DNA of 64,000 nt from Nitrosomonadales bacterium (GCA_023259055.1 JAHFQZ010000002.1:248001-312000); one strand, 5' to 3'; counted from the first letter of the stretch, positions 20,001 through 31,402 are shown. Numbers and translations are program-made. The notes: generated by a model not told the origin, from the sequence alone.

Positions 20001-20998
20001 TTGGCGAAGCGCAGACCAAGTTGCAGCAATTCGTCCCACACATCGCCTTGGCGCAAGCCCTTAATGGTCTTGTCCAGCCGCGCAGCCTGTTGCATGGCAC
20101 GTTCGATGAACGGAAATTTCAAGCGTCGCGCCGCATTTTCTATCAACCCCTGCCTGTCCCTGCGCACCCGCATGTCGCGCAGGGCATTGCTAATGTCACT
20201 GCCGCGTTGCATTGCTTGCAGAACCTTGCCCAGCGTGCGGATATCTTCGCTGATCGCCCAGAGTACCAGCACGGTGGCGGTTCCCTCGGCGCGCAGCCCG
20301 TCGAGAATGCGCGAGAAACGCGCCGCGTTGCCGCTCAGCATGGCTTCGGAAAGTTTGAAAATATCGTAGCGCGCCACATCCATCACCGCATCCTTGACTT
20401 GCTCGAAAGACAATTCACCATCCGGGAACAGCAGCTCGAGCTTCTGGATCTCCTGAAATGCCGCTAGCAGGTTGCCTTCGCAGCGGTCGGCGAGAAATTC
20501 CAACGTGGCTTCGTCGGCGGTCTGTTTTTGCCGTTTCAGTCTGGTGGCAATCCAGCGCGGTAGCGCATTGCGCGGAATATCGTCGGCTGAAATCATCACG
20601 CCATGCCGCTCCAGTGCGCCAAACCACTGGCTTTTCTGCGCGGCCCAATCCATCTTGGGCAGGGAAATCAGTGTCAGTATATCCCCGCTCAGATTGGCGA
20701 CATAATTCTGCAACGCCTGCCCACCCTCCACGCCGGGCTTGCCGGACGGGATGCGCAGGTCGATGATCTTGCGCTCGGCAAACAGGGAAAGGCTTTGAGT
20801 GCTATTGCGTAACTCATCCCACTTGAAATGCTGCTCAGCGATAAAGGTCTCGCGCTCGCTATATCCGGCTGCGCGCGCCGCCGCCCGTATGCTGTCCGCT
20901 GCCTCGATTGCCAGCAGCAGCGCATCGCCATACACCACATACAGCGGCTTGAGGCCGGAGGCAAGGTGGCGCGGGAGCTCTTCGCTGGTGATAATCAT
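19997..20998 (-). CDS. holA: DNA polymerase III subunit delta
   Basis: HolA is the wrench subunit of the clamp loader that opens the beta clamp. At 333 residues it shows the family layout: PLYVVYGDALLLAIEAADSIRAAA near the start, then a poorly conserved middle and C-terminal collar domain (VLVLWAISEDIRTL, about residue 235). It lies downstream of leuS and lptE with 16 bases to lptE, the conserved leuS-lptE-holA order, which supports a protein family that diverges quickly. Confidence 0.93.
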   Translation of the reverse strand: MIITSEELPRHLASGLKPLYVVYGDALLLAIEAADSIRAAARAAGYSERETFIAEQHFKWDELRNSTQSLSLFAERKIIDLRIPSGKPGVEGGQALQNYVANLSGDILTLISLPKMDWAAQKSQWFGALERHGVMISADDIPRNALPRWIATRLKRQKQTADEATLEFLADRCEGNLLAAFQEIQKLELLFPDGELSFEQVKDAVMDVARYDIFKLSEAMLSGNAARFSRILDGLRAEGTATVLVLWAISEDIRTLGKVLQAMQRGSDISNALRDMRVRRDRQGLIENAARRLKFPFIERAMQQAARLDKTIKGLRQGDVWDELLQLGLRFAK

Positions 20999-21014
20999 GT
21001 CGTCGCTCTATGCT

Positions 21015-21524
21015 TTATTTCGTTTGTGGCTTAGCGCTGCTTAGGCGTCGCACGATTTGCTGCACCATGTCCGAGCGCATGCTTTGATAAAGCAGGGTTT
21101 CCTCGGCTTCCTTGGCAAGGATCTTGGTATCATCAAATGAATAGTCGCGGCGCAACTCGATTTCCTCGGCAGGTATCCAGTCCTGTTGCTTAAGGTCATA
21201 AGCGCGCAGGGAAACGCGATAGCTCAAGCGGAACTCGTTTACGCGTCCGCTGCCGCCCAGCGTTAAAATCTGCTTATCCGAAAATTCAGAAACGACGTTG
21301 AGCACAACATCGGCCTGATCGGCGGTATTTACCAGCTTTACCTTGTTGGATTTCAGACTGCGGCGCAGGTCGGAGATGAAGGGCGTGCCGGGGTTGGAAG
21401 CATCCAGATATAACGTGCTAAACGGCATTCCCGCATGCCCGCGCAAATGAAAGCCGCATGCGGTTAGCATCAGGGCAGTCAGTAACAGTGCGGTCATTTG
21501 CAACACTGGGCGCATCTTGCTCAT
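21015..21524 (-). CDS. lptE: LPS-assembly lipoprotein LptE
   Basis: LptE plugs the LptD barrel and helps insert lipopolysaccharide in the outer membrane. The 169-residue protein has a lipoprotein signal peptide with lipobox LTAC at about residues 19-22, followed by GFHLRG, the typical start of mature LptE. The conserved position between leuS and holA supports the call. The start could be residue 1 or the Met at residue 4. Confidence 0.92.
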   Translation of the reverse strand: MSKMRPVLQMTALLLTALMLTACGFHLRGHAGMPFSTLYLDASNPGTPFISDLRRSLKSNKVKLVNTADQADVVLNVVSEFSDKQILTLGGSGRVNEFRLSYRVSLRAYDLKQQDWIPAEEIELRRDYSFDDTKILAKEAEETLLYQSMRSDMVQQIVRRLSSAKPQTK

Positions 21525-21525
21525 C

Positions 21526-24366
<2,841 letters not shown>

Positions 24367-24410
24367 TTACACTCAATATAACTATATTCATAATCTCCAG
24401 GAGAATCATC

Positions 24411-25301
24411 ATGTCGAGCAAGAACCCAGTAATCGCGGTCACCGGTTCATCAGGTGCGGGAACCACAACGGTCAAACTGGCCTTTGAGAATATTTTCCGG
24501 CGCGAAGGAATCAAAGCAGCAGTCGTCGAAGGCGACAGCCTGCACAGCCTGGATCGCATGGCATTCCGCGCTGCCGCAGCCGAAGCAGCCAAAGCCGGCA
24601 ACAATTCTTTCAGCCACTTTGGTCCGGGTTCTAACCACTTCGACAAGATCGAGGAAATGTTCAAGAAGTATGGCGATACCGGCATGTGCAAGCGCCGGTA
24701 CTACGTTCACAGCGAGGAAGAAGCCGAGAAACACAATATCCATTTCAAGCTGACCGACCTGAAGCCGGGCACATTCACCCCATGGGAAGACATCGAGACG
24801 AATACCGACCTGTTGTTTTATGAGGGCCTGCATGGTCTGGTCGCCGATGGCAAGATCGATGCCGGCAAGTACGTCGATTTGGGTATCGGTGTAGTGCCGG
24901 TGGTCAACCTCGAATGGATACAAAAGATACACCGCGATGCTGCCGAACGCGGCTATTCTGCAGAAGCGACGGTGGATACCATCCTGCGCCGCATGCCCGA
25001 CTACATCAAATACGTCACTCCGCAGTTCTCGCGAACCCACATCAATTTCCAGCGCATAGCCACAGTGGACACCTCCAACCCGTTCATCGCGCGCGACATC
25101 CCGACACTGGATGAAAGCTTCGTGGTGATTCGTTTCAGCAAACCCAAGGGCGTGGACTTCCCTTACATGCTGACCATGATTCCCAACTCCTTCATGTCGC
25201 GCGCCAACACGCTGGTCGTACCCGGCGGAAAGATGAGCTATGCGATGGAAATCATCCTCGCGCCGATCATTAACAAATTGATTGAGAGCAAGAAGAAGTA
25301 A
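24411..25301 (+). CDS. prk: Phosphoribulokinase
   Basis: Prk phosphorylates ribulose 5-phosphate to ribulose 1,5-bisphosphate, the step unique to the Calvin cycle. The P-loop variant TGSSGAGTTTVK lies at about residues 10-21, with EGDSLHSLDR (about 42), the KPGTFTPWEDI segment and the EGLHGL substrate motif following. At 296 residues it is the proteobacterial octameric type, not the larger plant/cyanobacterial form. The ATG at 24411 has a strong AGGAG site. It stands alone, followed by a terminator. Its presence indicates CO2 fixation; RuBisCO is not in the window. Confidence 0.97.
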   Translation: MSSKNPVIAVTGSSGAGTTTVKLAFENIFRREGIKAAVVEGDSLHSLDRMAFRAAAAEAAKAGNNSFSHFGPGSNHFDKIEEMFKKYGDTGMCKRRYYVHSEEEAEKHNIHFKLTDLKPGTFTPWEDIETNTDLLFYEGLHGLVADGKIDAGKYVDLGIGVVPVVNLEWIQKIHRDAAERGYSAEATVDTILRRMPDYIKYVTPQFSRTHINFQRIATVDTSNPFIARDIPTLDESFVVIRFSKPKGVDFPYMLTMIPNSFMSRANTLVVPGGKMSYAMEIILAPIINKLIESKKK

Positions 25302-25320
25302 GCTTATGTATTTGCGATAG

Positions 25321-25352
25321 CGGGGAACCGGGCAAACCGGTTCCCCGTTTTC
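25321..25352 (+). terminator. Strong intrinsic terminator after prk
   Basis: A perfect 11-bp GC-rich stem (25321-25331 with 25337-25347, loop gcaaa) is followed by ttttcattt. It lies 19 bases after the prk stop. Confidence 0.92.
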
Positions 25353-25411
25353 ATTTGCTGCCGCGCCTGAACAGAAACCAGCACAGCATCATCGGGAATT
25401 TGAATTTGGGT

Positions 25412-25705
25412 ATGAAGATACACCGCATCGCTCCAACCGAAACAGCACACGACTTTGACGCCGCTATCAAGCGCGCTTCAACGGTCGCTGACGAACTGAT
25501 CGGCGAAAACATGCTGCTGTCCTGGTATGACCGCGACCGTGATCTGGAATCGCCTGCGCATGTCAGCGAGTGCCACGAAGGCTGCCCCACCAGAAGGTAT
25601 TGGGATTACGCGTTGAACCGGGACGGGGCGCTGGCGGTGGATTTCGACGATTGCCGCTTTGCGTTTTGTTTCCGGTCATTGGGTGAATTCGCTCTGCCAA
25701 AGTAA
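25412..25705 (+). CDS. Small conserved protein of unknown function (DUF5619/AF1514-like)
   Basis: This is a 97-residue soluble protein with no signal peptide or membrane helix. The centre reads MLLSWYDRDRDLESP followed by a short Cys/His cluster (HVSECHEGC), and the C-terminal part alternates charged and hydrophobic residues (VDFDDCRFAFCF). The MLLSWYD motif recalls the small AF1514/DUF5619 family, but I hold that only moderately. No function is known to me. The ATG at 25412 is preferred to upstream codons that lie inside the prk terminator. A hairpin follows the stop, so the gene looks like a single transcription unit. Confidence 0.6.
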   Translation: MKIHRIAPTETAHDFDAAIKRASTVADELIGENMLLSWYDRDRDLESPAHVSECHEGCPTRRYWDYALNRDGALAVDFDDCRFAFCFRSLGEFALPK

Positions 25706-25734
25706 CTGGCGCCAGTCCACGAATATTGTTCGAG

Positions 25735-25764
25735 AAAAGCCTCGATTCACCGCGAGGCTTTTGT
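25735..25764 (+). terminator. Intrinsic terminator after the small unknown protein
   Basis: aaaagcctcg (25735-25744) pairs perfectly with cgaggctttt (25753-25762) across an 8-base loop, giving A- and T-runs at the outer ends. It could work in both directions. Confidence 0.75.
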
Positions 25765-25836
25765 ATTTCTTCAGTTGCGTCGATCGCATTGCGTGGATCG
25801 ACACGCCATGCTGCCATCCTGTGGGATAATTGACCG

Positions 25837-28011
25837 ATGAATTCCTCCCTGCTTTCCGGCCTCAATCCCGAACAACGTCAAGCCGTCACCCTGCCGCACC
25901 AGTCCGCGCTGATCCTCGCAGGGGCAGGCAGCGGCAAGACGCGCGTGCTGACCACGCGCATCGCCTATCTGATCAGCACCGGGGCAGTCAGCCCGCAAGG
26001 CATTCTCGCGGTGACGTTCACCAACAAGGCGGCGAAGGAGATGGTGACGCGATTGTCAGCGATGCTGCCGATCAACACGCGCGGCATGTGGTTCGGCACC
26101 TTCCACGGGCTGTGCAACCGCATGTTGCGCGCGCATCACCGCGATGCGAATCTGCCGCAGTCGTTCCAGATTCTCGACAGCGGCGACCAGTTGTCCGCGA
26201 TCAAGCGGCTGATGAAGGCGATGAATGTCGATGACGAAAAATACCCGCCGCGCGAGGTGCAGAACTTCATCAGCAGCAGCAAGGAGCAGGGACTGCGCGC
26301 GAACGAGGTGGAAGCCTTCGATCCATACACGCGACGCAAAGTGGAAATCTTCGCCGAGTACGATGCGCAGTGCCAGCGCGAAGGCGTAGTGGATTTTTCC
26401 GAGTTGCTGCTGCGCTGCTATGAACTGCTGTCGCGCAATGCTGCTATTCGCGAGCATTACCAGGAGCGCTTTAAGCATATTCTGGTGGACGAGTTTCAGG
26501 ACACCAACAAACTGCAATACCAATGGCTTAAATTGCTGGCGGGCGACAAGAACGCACTGTTTGCGGTGGGCGACGACGACCAGTCGATTTATGCGTTTCG
26601 CGGCGCGAATGTAGGCAACATGCAGCAATTGACGCGCGATTTTCATGTAGAGAACGTCATCAAGCTGGAGCAGAACTACCGTTCGCACGGCAACATCCTC
26701 GACGCGGCCAATGCACTGATCCAGAACAACCGCAACCGTCTCGGCAAGAACCTGTGGACAGCTGAGAACGGAGGAGAGCAACTGCGCGTGTACGAGGCGG
26801 CGACCGATGTGGACGAGGCGGCGTTCATCGTCGACGAAATCAAGCAGTTGCATTCCGAGGGGGTCAATCTCAAGGAGATCGCGCTGCTGTACCGTTCCAA
26901 CGCGCAGTCGCGGGTGCTGGAGCACGCGCTGGTTTCCGCCGGGTTGTCGTATCGCGTGTATGGCGGGCTGCGTTTTTTTGAGCGGCAGGAAATCAAACAC
27001 GCGCTGGCCTACCTGCGCCTGATGGAAAATACCGACGACGACAATGCGCTGCTGCGCATCATCAATTTCCCGACGCGCGGCATCGGCACGCGCAGCATCG
27101 AGCAGTTGCAGGAAGCGGCGAAACAAAACAACACAACGTTATTCGATGCGGCGGCGCGCGCTGGCGGCAAGGTCTCGGCATTCGTCGCGCTGATCGAATC
27201 GTTGCGCAGCGCAACGCGCGAACTGCCGCTCCCTGAGATTATTGATCACGTGCTGCAGCGCAGCGGGCTGATTGCGCATTACCAGAACGAGACTGGCGTG
27301 AAGAAACGCGAGGCCGAGGAGCGGCTGGAGAACCTCAACGAGTTGATCAACGCGGCGGCGCTGTTCGTTCATGAGAACGAGGACGACAGCCTGACCTCTT
27401 TCCTGACTCACGCCTCGCTGGAGGCGGGCGAGCATCAAGCGGGCGATCAGGATGACGCGCTGCACCTGATGACGGTGCACTCCTCCAAGGGGCTGGAGTT
27501 TCACACGGTGTTCATCACCGGGCTTGAAGAAGGATTGTTTCCGCACCAGAACAGCCAACGCGAAGACGGCGGGCTGGATGAGGAACGCCGCCTGATGTAT
27601 GTGGCGATTACCCGCGCCCGGCGCAGGCTTTACCTGAGCTTCGCGCAAAGCCGCATGCTGCACGGGCAGGTGAGCTACGGCATGGTGTCGAGTTTTTTGC
27701 GCGAACTGCCGGAAGGGTTGCTGCATTGGATTACGCCGAGAGTGACGGCGCGCAATTCGTTTGCTTCTTCAAAATCAACCCCCGTCAGTCCCCTCTTGTC
27801 AGGGGGGGTGTTAGCCCCCTCCCCTGAAAATGGGAGGGCTGGGGAGGAGTTGGGGTGGCGCATCGGCCAGCGCGTATTCCACCAGAAATTCGGCGAGGGA
27901 GTCATTACCGGAGTTGAGGGCAGCGGAGCGGATGCGCGCGTGCAGGTTAATTTCAAACGCGCGGGCAGCAAATGGCTGGCGCTGGAATACGCGAAGCTGA
28001 CGGCGATGTAG
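25837..28011 (+). CDS. uvrD: UvrD/Rep-family superfamily I DNA helicase
   Basis: This is a 3'-5' DNA helicase, probably UvrD (repair) though Rep or PcrA-like naming is possible. The Walker A LAGAGSGKTRVL lies at about residue 30, motif Ia/Ib as AVTFTNKAAKEM at about 60, Walker B VDEFQDTN at about 218, GDDDQSIYAFRGA at about 245, and motif VI VAITRARRRLYLS at about 590. The 724-residue length is normal. Near the C terminus (about residues 647-674) there is an in-frame stretch encoded by a palindromic GC-rich element, just before the conserved WRIGQRVFHQKFGEG tail. No strong ribosome-binding site is visible. Confidence 0.93.
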   Translation: MNSSLLSGLNPEQRQAVTLPHQSALILAGAGSGKTRVLTTRIAYLISTGAVSPQGILAVTFTNKAAKEMVTRLSAMLPINTRGMWFGTFHGLCNRMLRAHHRDANLPQSFQILDSGDQLSAIKRLMKAMNVDDEKYPPREVQNFISSSKEQGLRANEVEAFDPYTRRKVEIFAEYDAQCQREGVVDFSELLLRCYELLSRNAAIREHYQERFKHILVDEFQDTNKLQYQWLKLLAGDKNALFAVGDDDQSIYAFRGANVGNMQQLTRDFHVENVIKLEQNYRSHGNILDAANALIQNNRNRLGKNLWTAENGGEQLRVYEAATDVDEAAFIVDEIKQLHSEGVNLKEIALLYRSNAQSRVLEHALVSAGLSYRVYGGLRFFERQEIKHALAYLRLMENTDDDNALLRIINFPTRGIGTRSIEQLQEAAKQNNTTLFDAAARAGGKVSAFVALIESLRSATRELPLPEIIDHVLQRSGLIAHYQNETGVKKREAEERLENLNELINAAALFVHENEDDSLTSFLTHASLEAGEHQAGDQDDALHLMTVHSSKGLEFHTVFITGLEEGLFPHQNSQREDGGLDEERRLMYVAITRARRRLYLSFAQSRMLHGQVSYGMVSSFLRELPEGLLHWITPRVTARNSFASSKSTPVSPLLSGGVLAPSPENGRAGEELGWRIGQRVFHQKFGEGVITGVEGSGADARVQVNFKRAGSKWLALEYAKLTAM
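27778..27858 (+). repeat. Palindromic GC-rich element inserted in frame in the helicase gene
   Basis: The segment is built of cccctc and gggaggg blocks. 27813-27823 (agccccctccc) pairs with 27832-27840 (gggagggct). It encodes about 27 Pro/Gly/Ser-rich residues in an otherwise conserved protein and keeps the frame. It looks like an intergenic-type repeat that landed in a coding linker. Confidence 0.6.
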
Positions 28012-28108
28012 TTGAGTAGCTTGGCAATTGCACACGCGGTGCTCCGCGCAGAAAGCCGAGAAACCATATTGAAATACACCTGCTCGCTGCGGCGTCAGTC
28101 GAGCGGAG

Positions 28109-28864
28109 TTAGTCTGGCTGTGTGGGCGGAATCTCTCCAGCAAAGGGGAAAATGTTGCGGTAGCTGACGTAGAGCGAAGTAAGGCCAAGCGGCAACAACA
28201 CGATCAAACCGATGCCGAACGGCAGCATGCCGAGTGCCAGCGCGACCACTTGCATGATGAGGCTGTACACGGTGTACGGGATGAAGTTGCGCAAGGAGCC
28301 GGAAAGGCTGGCGCGCAGCGCGGCGAATGGCCTCATGCTGCTGAAAAGCACCAGCATTGGTGCGTACTGCAACGCCAGCATCAGCATAAATGCCAGCGAA
28401 AAGCCGACCATCAGGCTGAACGCCACTCCCGAACCGGACGTCAACATGGCATCCGCCAGAATCTGCGGGTCATCTGTGGACTTGACGCTTTCCAGCAGGG
28501 TGGTGAGCGCATCTCCGCCGATGATGATCATCGCGATCGCGATGATCATCATCCCTAGCAGGGTGTAACCGCCCAGCGCGACCAGAGGTATCAAATGTTT
28601 CTGGAAGCCTTCGAACAGACGCGCCAACTCAATTTCCTCTTCTTCTTCCAGCGCGCGGCAGATGCGCATATAGCCTGCTATCAACACCGGAATAAGCAAC
28701 ACGACGATTAGCGGGCCGACCTGCGGAACATTGAGCGCCCCGAACATGACCAACCCGCAAAGCAGCGCAAACGTGATCGACATAAGCGGGTTGTGCATAA
28801 TGAGCTGGTAGCCATGTTTAATCCAGAGCCAGCCGCGTGCGGCGTTCAATTTGCGTATCTCCAT
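28109..28864 (-). CDS. BPSS1780-family integral membrane protein
   Basis: Function unknown. This 251-residue protein has about six predicted membrane helices (among them LIVVLLIPVLIAGYM, MMIIAIAMIII and LGMLPFGIGLIVLLPLGL), so it should sit in the inner membrane. The opening NAARGWLWIKHGYQL and the C-terminal SLYVSYRNIF are typical of the BPSS1780 family common in Betaproteobacteria. The ATG at 28864 gives the conserved start; an upstream ATG at 28885 would overlap thrB. It is the last gene of a minus-strand set with thrB and DUF2782. Confidence 0.8.
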   Translation of the reverse strand: MEIRKLNAARGWLWIKHGYQLIMHNPLMSITFALLCGLVMFGALNVPQVGPLIVVLLIPVLIAGYMRICRALEEEEEIELARLFEGFQKHLIPLVALGGYTLLGMMIIAIAMIIIGGDALTTLLESVKSTDDPQILADAMLTSGSGVAFSLMVGFSLAFMLMLALQYAPMLVLFSSMRPFAALRASLSGSLRNFIPYTVYSLIMQVVALALGMLPFGIGLIVLLPLGLTSLYVSYRNIFPFAGEIPPTQPD

Positions 28865-28875
28865 GTTGTTCTCGC

Positions 28876-29817
28876 TTATAGCCAAACGGCGTTCTTCAAT
28901 GTAATGTAATTATTCAGTATCTGCTCGAAGTGGCGCGGGTCGTGCGCGTGGATCAACTCACCGTCACGAGGCATATACTTGTCGTGCAGACGCGACAGCC
29001 AGAAGCGCAACGCGGCGGCACGTAACATCAGCAGCCAGGCATCGCGTTCACTATCGAACAGTGGTCGAGCCGCATTATAGGCACGCAAAAAAGCCTGTGC
29101 GCGGTTTTCATCCAGTGAGCAATCATCATTCATGCACCAGTCGTTAACGGTAATCGCCACGTCATACAGCAACGCATCGCTGCATGCAAAATAAAAATCG
29201 ATCAGGCCGCTGACGCGGTTTTCATCCAGCAGCACATTGTCGCGAAACAGGTCAGCGTGGATCACACCTTGAGGCAAGTGTGTCCAATCCTGCTTAGCAT
29301 GCAGCGCGACTTCGTTGCCCAGCAATGCCTTCTGTGCCGCATCCAGGAATGGCCGTACCTGCGGAGCAGTTTCAGTTCGCCATGCGCTACCTCGCAGGTT
29401 GGGCATGACTTGCGAGAAGCTCTGTCCGGCGATATGCATCTGTCCGAGCATCGCACCAATCACGGCACACTGCGCGTTGCTCGGTTTGGTGATGGATTTG
29501 CCGCTCAGTCGGCTGACGATGCAAGCTGGTTTTCCTTTGAGTGTTCCCAGGAATTGATTGAAGCGATTCGCCACCGGGTTGGGGCAGGGAATACCGTGGC
29601 GTGCCAGATGCGCCATCAGATTCAAATAAAATGGCAACTCGTCTGCGCTGAGTTTTTCGAACAGCGTGAGAACGAAACGCCCATTGCTGGTGGTGACAAA
29701 GTAATTGGTATTCTCGATGCCGGATGCGATGCCCTGCAATTCCAGCAATTGGCCCAGCGAGTAATCGCCCAGCCAGACAGCGAGTTCCGCCTCGGTGACC
29801 GTCGTAAAAACCGCCAT
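28876..29817 (-). CDS. thrB: Homoserine kinase (ThrB type II, APH fold)
   Basis: This phosphorylates homoserine in threonine synthesis. It is the aminoglycoside-phosphotransferase-fold form of ThrB used by Pseudomonas and Betaproteobacteria, not the GHMP-kinase form. It starts MAVFTTVTEAELAVWL, has GIASGIENTNYFV (about residue 35), the catalytic HADLFRDNVL (about 190) and the metal site LIDFYFACSD (about 210). At 313 residues the length is normal. The ATG at 29817 lies next to the stop of the DUF2782 gene, which supports this start over an upstream in-frame ATG. Confidence 0.94.
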   Translation of the reverse strand: MAVFTTVTEAELAVWLGDYSLGQLLELQGIASGIENTNYFVTTSNGRFVLTLFEKLSADELPFYLNLMAHLARHGIPCPNPVANRFNQFLGTLKGKPACIVSRLSGKSITKPSNAQCAVIGAMLGQMHIAGQSFSQVMPNLRGSAWRTETAPQVRPFLDAAQKALLGNEVALHAKQDWTHLPQGVIHADLFRDNVLLDENRVSGLIDFYFACSDALLYDVAITVNDWCMNDDCSLDENRAQAFLRAYNAARPLFDSERDAWLLMLRAAALRFWLSRLHDKYMPRDGELIHAHDPRHFEQILNNYITLKNAVWL

Positions 29818-29818
29818 G

Positions 29819-30172
29819 CTAAAAGCGGCGGATAACCCAGCGCGGCACACGCAGGCCGGAGTCGAGGCTTTCCTGGCGCACGAACTTGCCATCGCCCCTG
29901 TCGTCCACCAGATAGTATGGCTTCCCGTGTTTCGGCGTGATCTTGATCATGTATAGCTTGCCACCGGAACGGTATTCTTCCACGGTCTGCTCGGTTTGTC
30001 TGATGATGGTCACCTCCGGCTCATCGCCGGCAGGTTCATCTGGCCCGGCAGAAAATACTGGCGGTGGTGGCAGCGGTTCGAGCTTGTCAGGAACCGGCTT
30101 TGCGGCAAAGGCGGTGATGCTGAAACCGCCCAATAGCAAAAAAGTCAGGAAGCGTATCGGAGTGGTCGCCAT
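29819..30172 (-). CDS. DUF2782 exported protein
   Basis: This is a 117-residue protein with a signal peptide (FLTFLLLGGFSITAFA, about residues 8-23), a Pro-rich stretch (KLEPLPPPP) and a conserved C-terminal domain (TIIRQTEQTVEEYRSGGKLY, then KITPKHGKPYYLVDD). This matches the DUF2782 family of Beta- and Gammaproteobacteria, found beside thrB and polA as here. It should be periplasmic. No function is known. Confidence 0.85.
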   Translation of the reverse strand: MATTPIRFLTFLLLGGFSITAFAAKPVPDKLEPLPPPPVFSAGPDEPAGDEPEVTIIRQTEQTVEEYRSGGKLYMIKITPKHGKPYYLVDDRGDGKFVRQESLDSGLRVPRWVIRRF

Positions 30173-30300
30173 GAATTTGGAATGGAGAATTGGAATGGGT
30201 GCATTTTAGCCGATGTGCGGCTGGATTGCGCGGGTCGTGGCACAGGTTCAAGGCGATCCAATCTCTGCCCAAACGGACTGGATGTTGAAGTCGCGTTCTG

Positions 30301-30609
30301 CTAGCCGGTACTCCAGCCGCGAGGACGCTTCATCCCGGCGATCTTGCATGCCTGTTTTACATAACCGTAGGGAAACATTTCGAACAGCGCGTTGCGCGAA
30401 CCGGGTCCCATGCGTTCCGCAAGATGCTTCATCACGTGGCGGGCATCGGGTGCGATTTGATGATCCGCGTAATACGCGCGCATGAAACGAATTGCATCCC
30501 AATGGTCTTCCGTGAGCTGTATGTTCTCTTTAAGAGCAAACTCCCTGGCGACATCCTCGTTCCATTCAATTGGATCGACTAGGTAGCCTTCGTCGTCAGT
30601 TTTTGGCAT
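30301..30609 (-). CDS. DsrC/TusE-family sulfur-relay-like protein lacking the penultimate cysteine
   Basis: This is a 102-residue cytoplasmic protein of the DsrC/TusE/DsvC family. Family features are DEGYLVDPIEWNEDVA at the start, LTEDHWDAIRFMR, and a C-terminal arm beginning ACKIAGMKRPRG. TusE and DsrC use a cysteine next to the C terminus. Here the protein ends GWSTG and keeps only the inner arm cysteine (in QACKIAG). It therefore cannot work exactly like tRNA-thiolation TusE or sulfite-reductase DsrC. A sulfur-binding or regulatory role is plausible. It sits alone between the LOG-family gene and DUF2782. Confidence 0.85.
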   Translation of the reverse strand: MPKTDDEGYLVDPIEWNEDVAREFALKENIQLTEDHWDAIRFMRAYYADHQIAPDARHVMKHLAERMGPGSRNALFEMFPYGYVKQACKIAGMKRPRGWSTG

Positions 30610-30666
30610 TTAAAATTTCTCCAAGTGTTTAACCAGCAAAAATGAATATCTTCGGCCCACGCACCA

Positions 30667-31383
30667 TTACAAATAAAGCTGCCGCTCGCGTTCTGCCTCC
30701 GATGGCTCGAAGCCGCGTGTTTCGTAATGCTTGAAAATCGCGCTGACCACTTCCTTGGGTTCGTCGATGAGCTGTATCAAATCCATGTCTTCCGGGCTGA
30801 TGACTTTTTCTTCCAGCAATGCTGTCTTGAACCACTCGATCAGGCCGCGCCAGAAGACGCTGCCGACCAGAATGATAGGCATCTTGCGGGTCTTGCCGGT
30901 CTGTACCAGCGTCAATGCTTCCATCAGCTCGTCCAGCGTGCCGAAGCCGCCGGGCATTACTACATACGCGCTGGCAAATTTTACAAACATGACTTTGCGC
31001 GCAAAAAAATGCTGAAAAGTCTGGCTGATATTTTGGTAGTGGTTGCCGACCTGCTCGTGCGGCAACTGGATGTTCAGCCCGACGCTGGGCGACTTGCCGT
31101 AGTAGGCGCCCTTGTTGGCGGCCTCCATGATGCCGGGTCCTCCGCCGGAGATAACCGAAAATCCTGCGTCGGAAAGCAACCGTGCAATTTCCTCGGTAAG
31201 CTTGTAATAGGGCTGTCCGGGTTTGGTACGCGCGCTGCCGAAGATGCTGACAGCGGGATGTATCTTGTTTAGACGGTCGGTGGCCGAAACAAATTCTGAC
31301 ATAATGCCGAACACGCGCCACGCCTCTTTGGAGTTCCACGCTTCGGGGATTACAGGGATAGGCACTTTGGATGGTGTGTTCAT
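30667..31383 (-). CDS. LOG-family (TIGR00730) Rossmann-fold protein
   Basis: LOG-family proteins hydrolyse nucleoside 5'-monophosphates (cytokinin-type or purine nucleotides) to base plus ribose 5-phosphate, and were long mislabelled lysine decarboxylases. The nucleotide-binding SGGGPGIMEAANKGA (about residue 78) and the signature PGGFGTLDELMEALT (about 150) are present. The 238-residue form is the bacterial type with N- and C-terminal extensions. The ATG at 31383 has a good AGAGGAAA site; an upstream ATG at 31401 lacks one. Its start lies only 20 bases from the divergent polA start, so the two leaders overlap. Confidence 0.9.
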   Translation of the reverse strand: MNTPSKVPIPVIPEAWNSKEAWRVFGIMSEFVSATDRLNKIHPAVSIFGSARTKPGQPYYKLTEEIARLLSDAGFSVISGGGPGIMEAANKGAYYGKSPSVGLNIQLPHEQVGNHYQNISQTFQHFFARKVMFVKFASAYVVMPGGFGTLDELMEALTLVQTGKTRKMPIILVGSVFWRGLIEWFKTALLEEKVISPEDMDLIQLIDEPKEVVSAIFKHYETRGFEPSEAERERQLYL

Positions 31384-31402
31384 GCAATTTCCTCTGGTCA
31401 AA

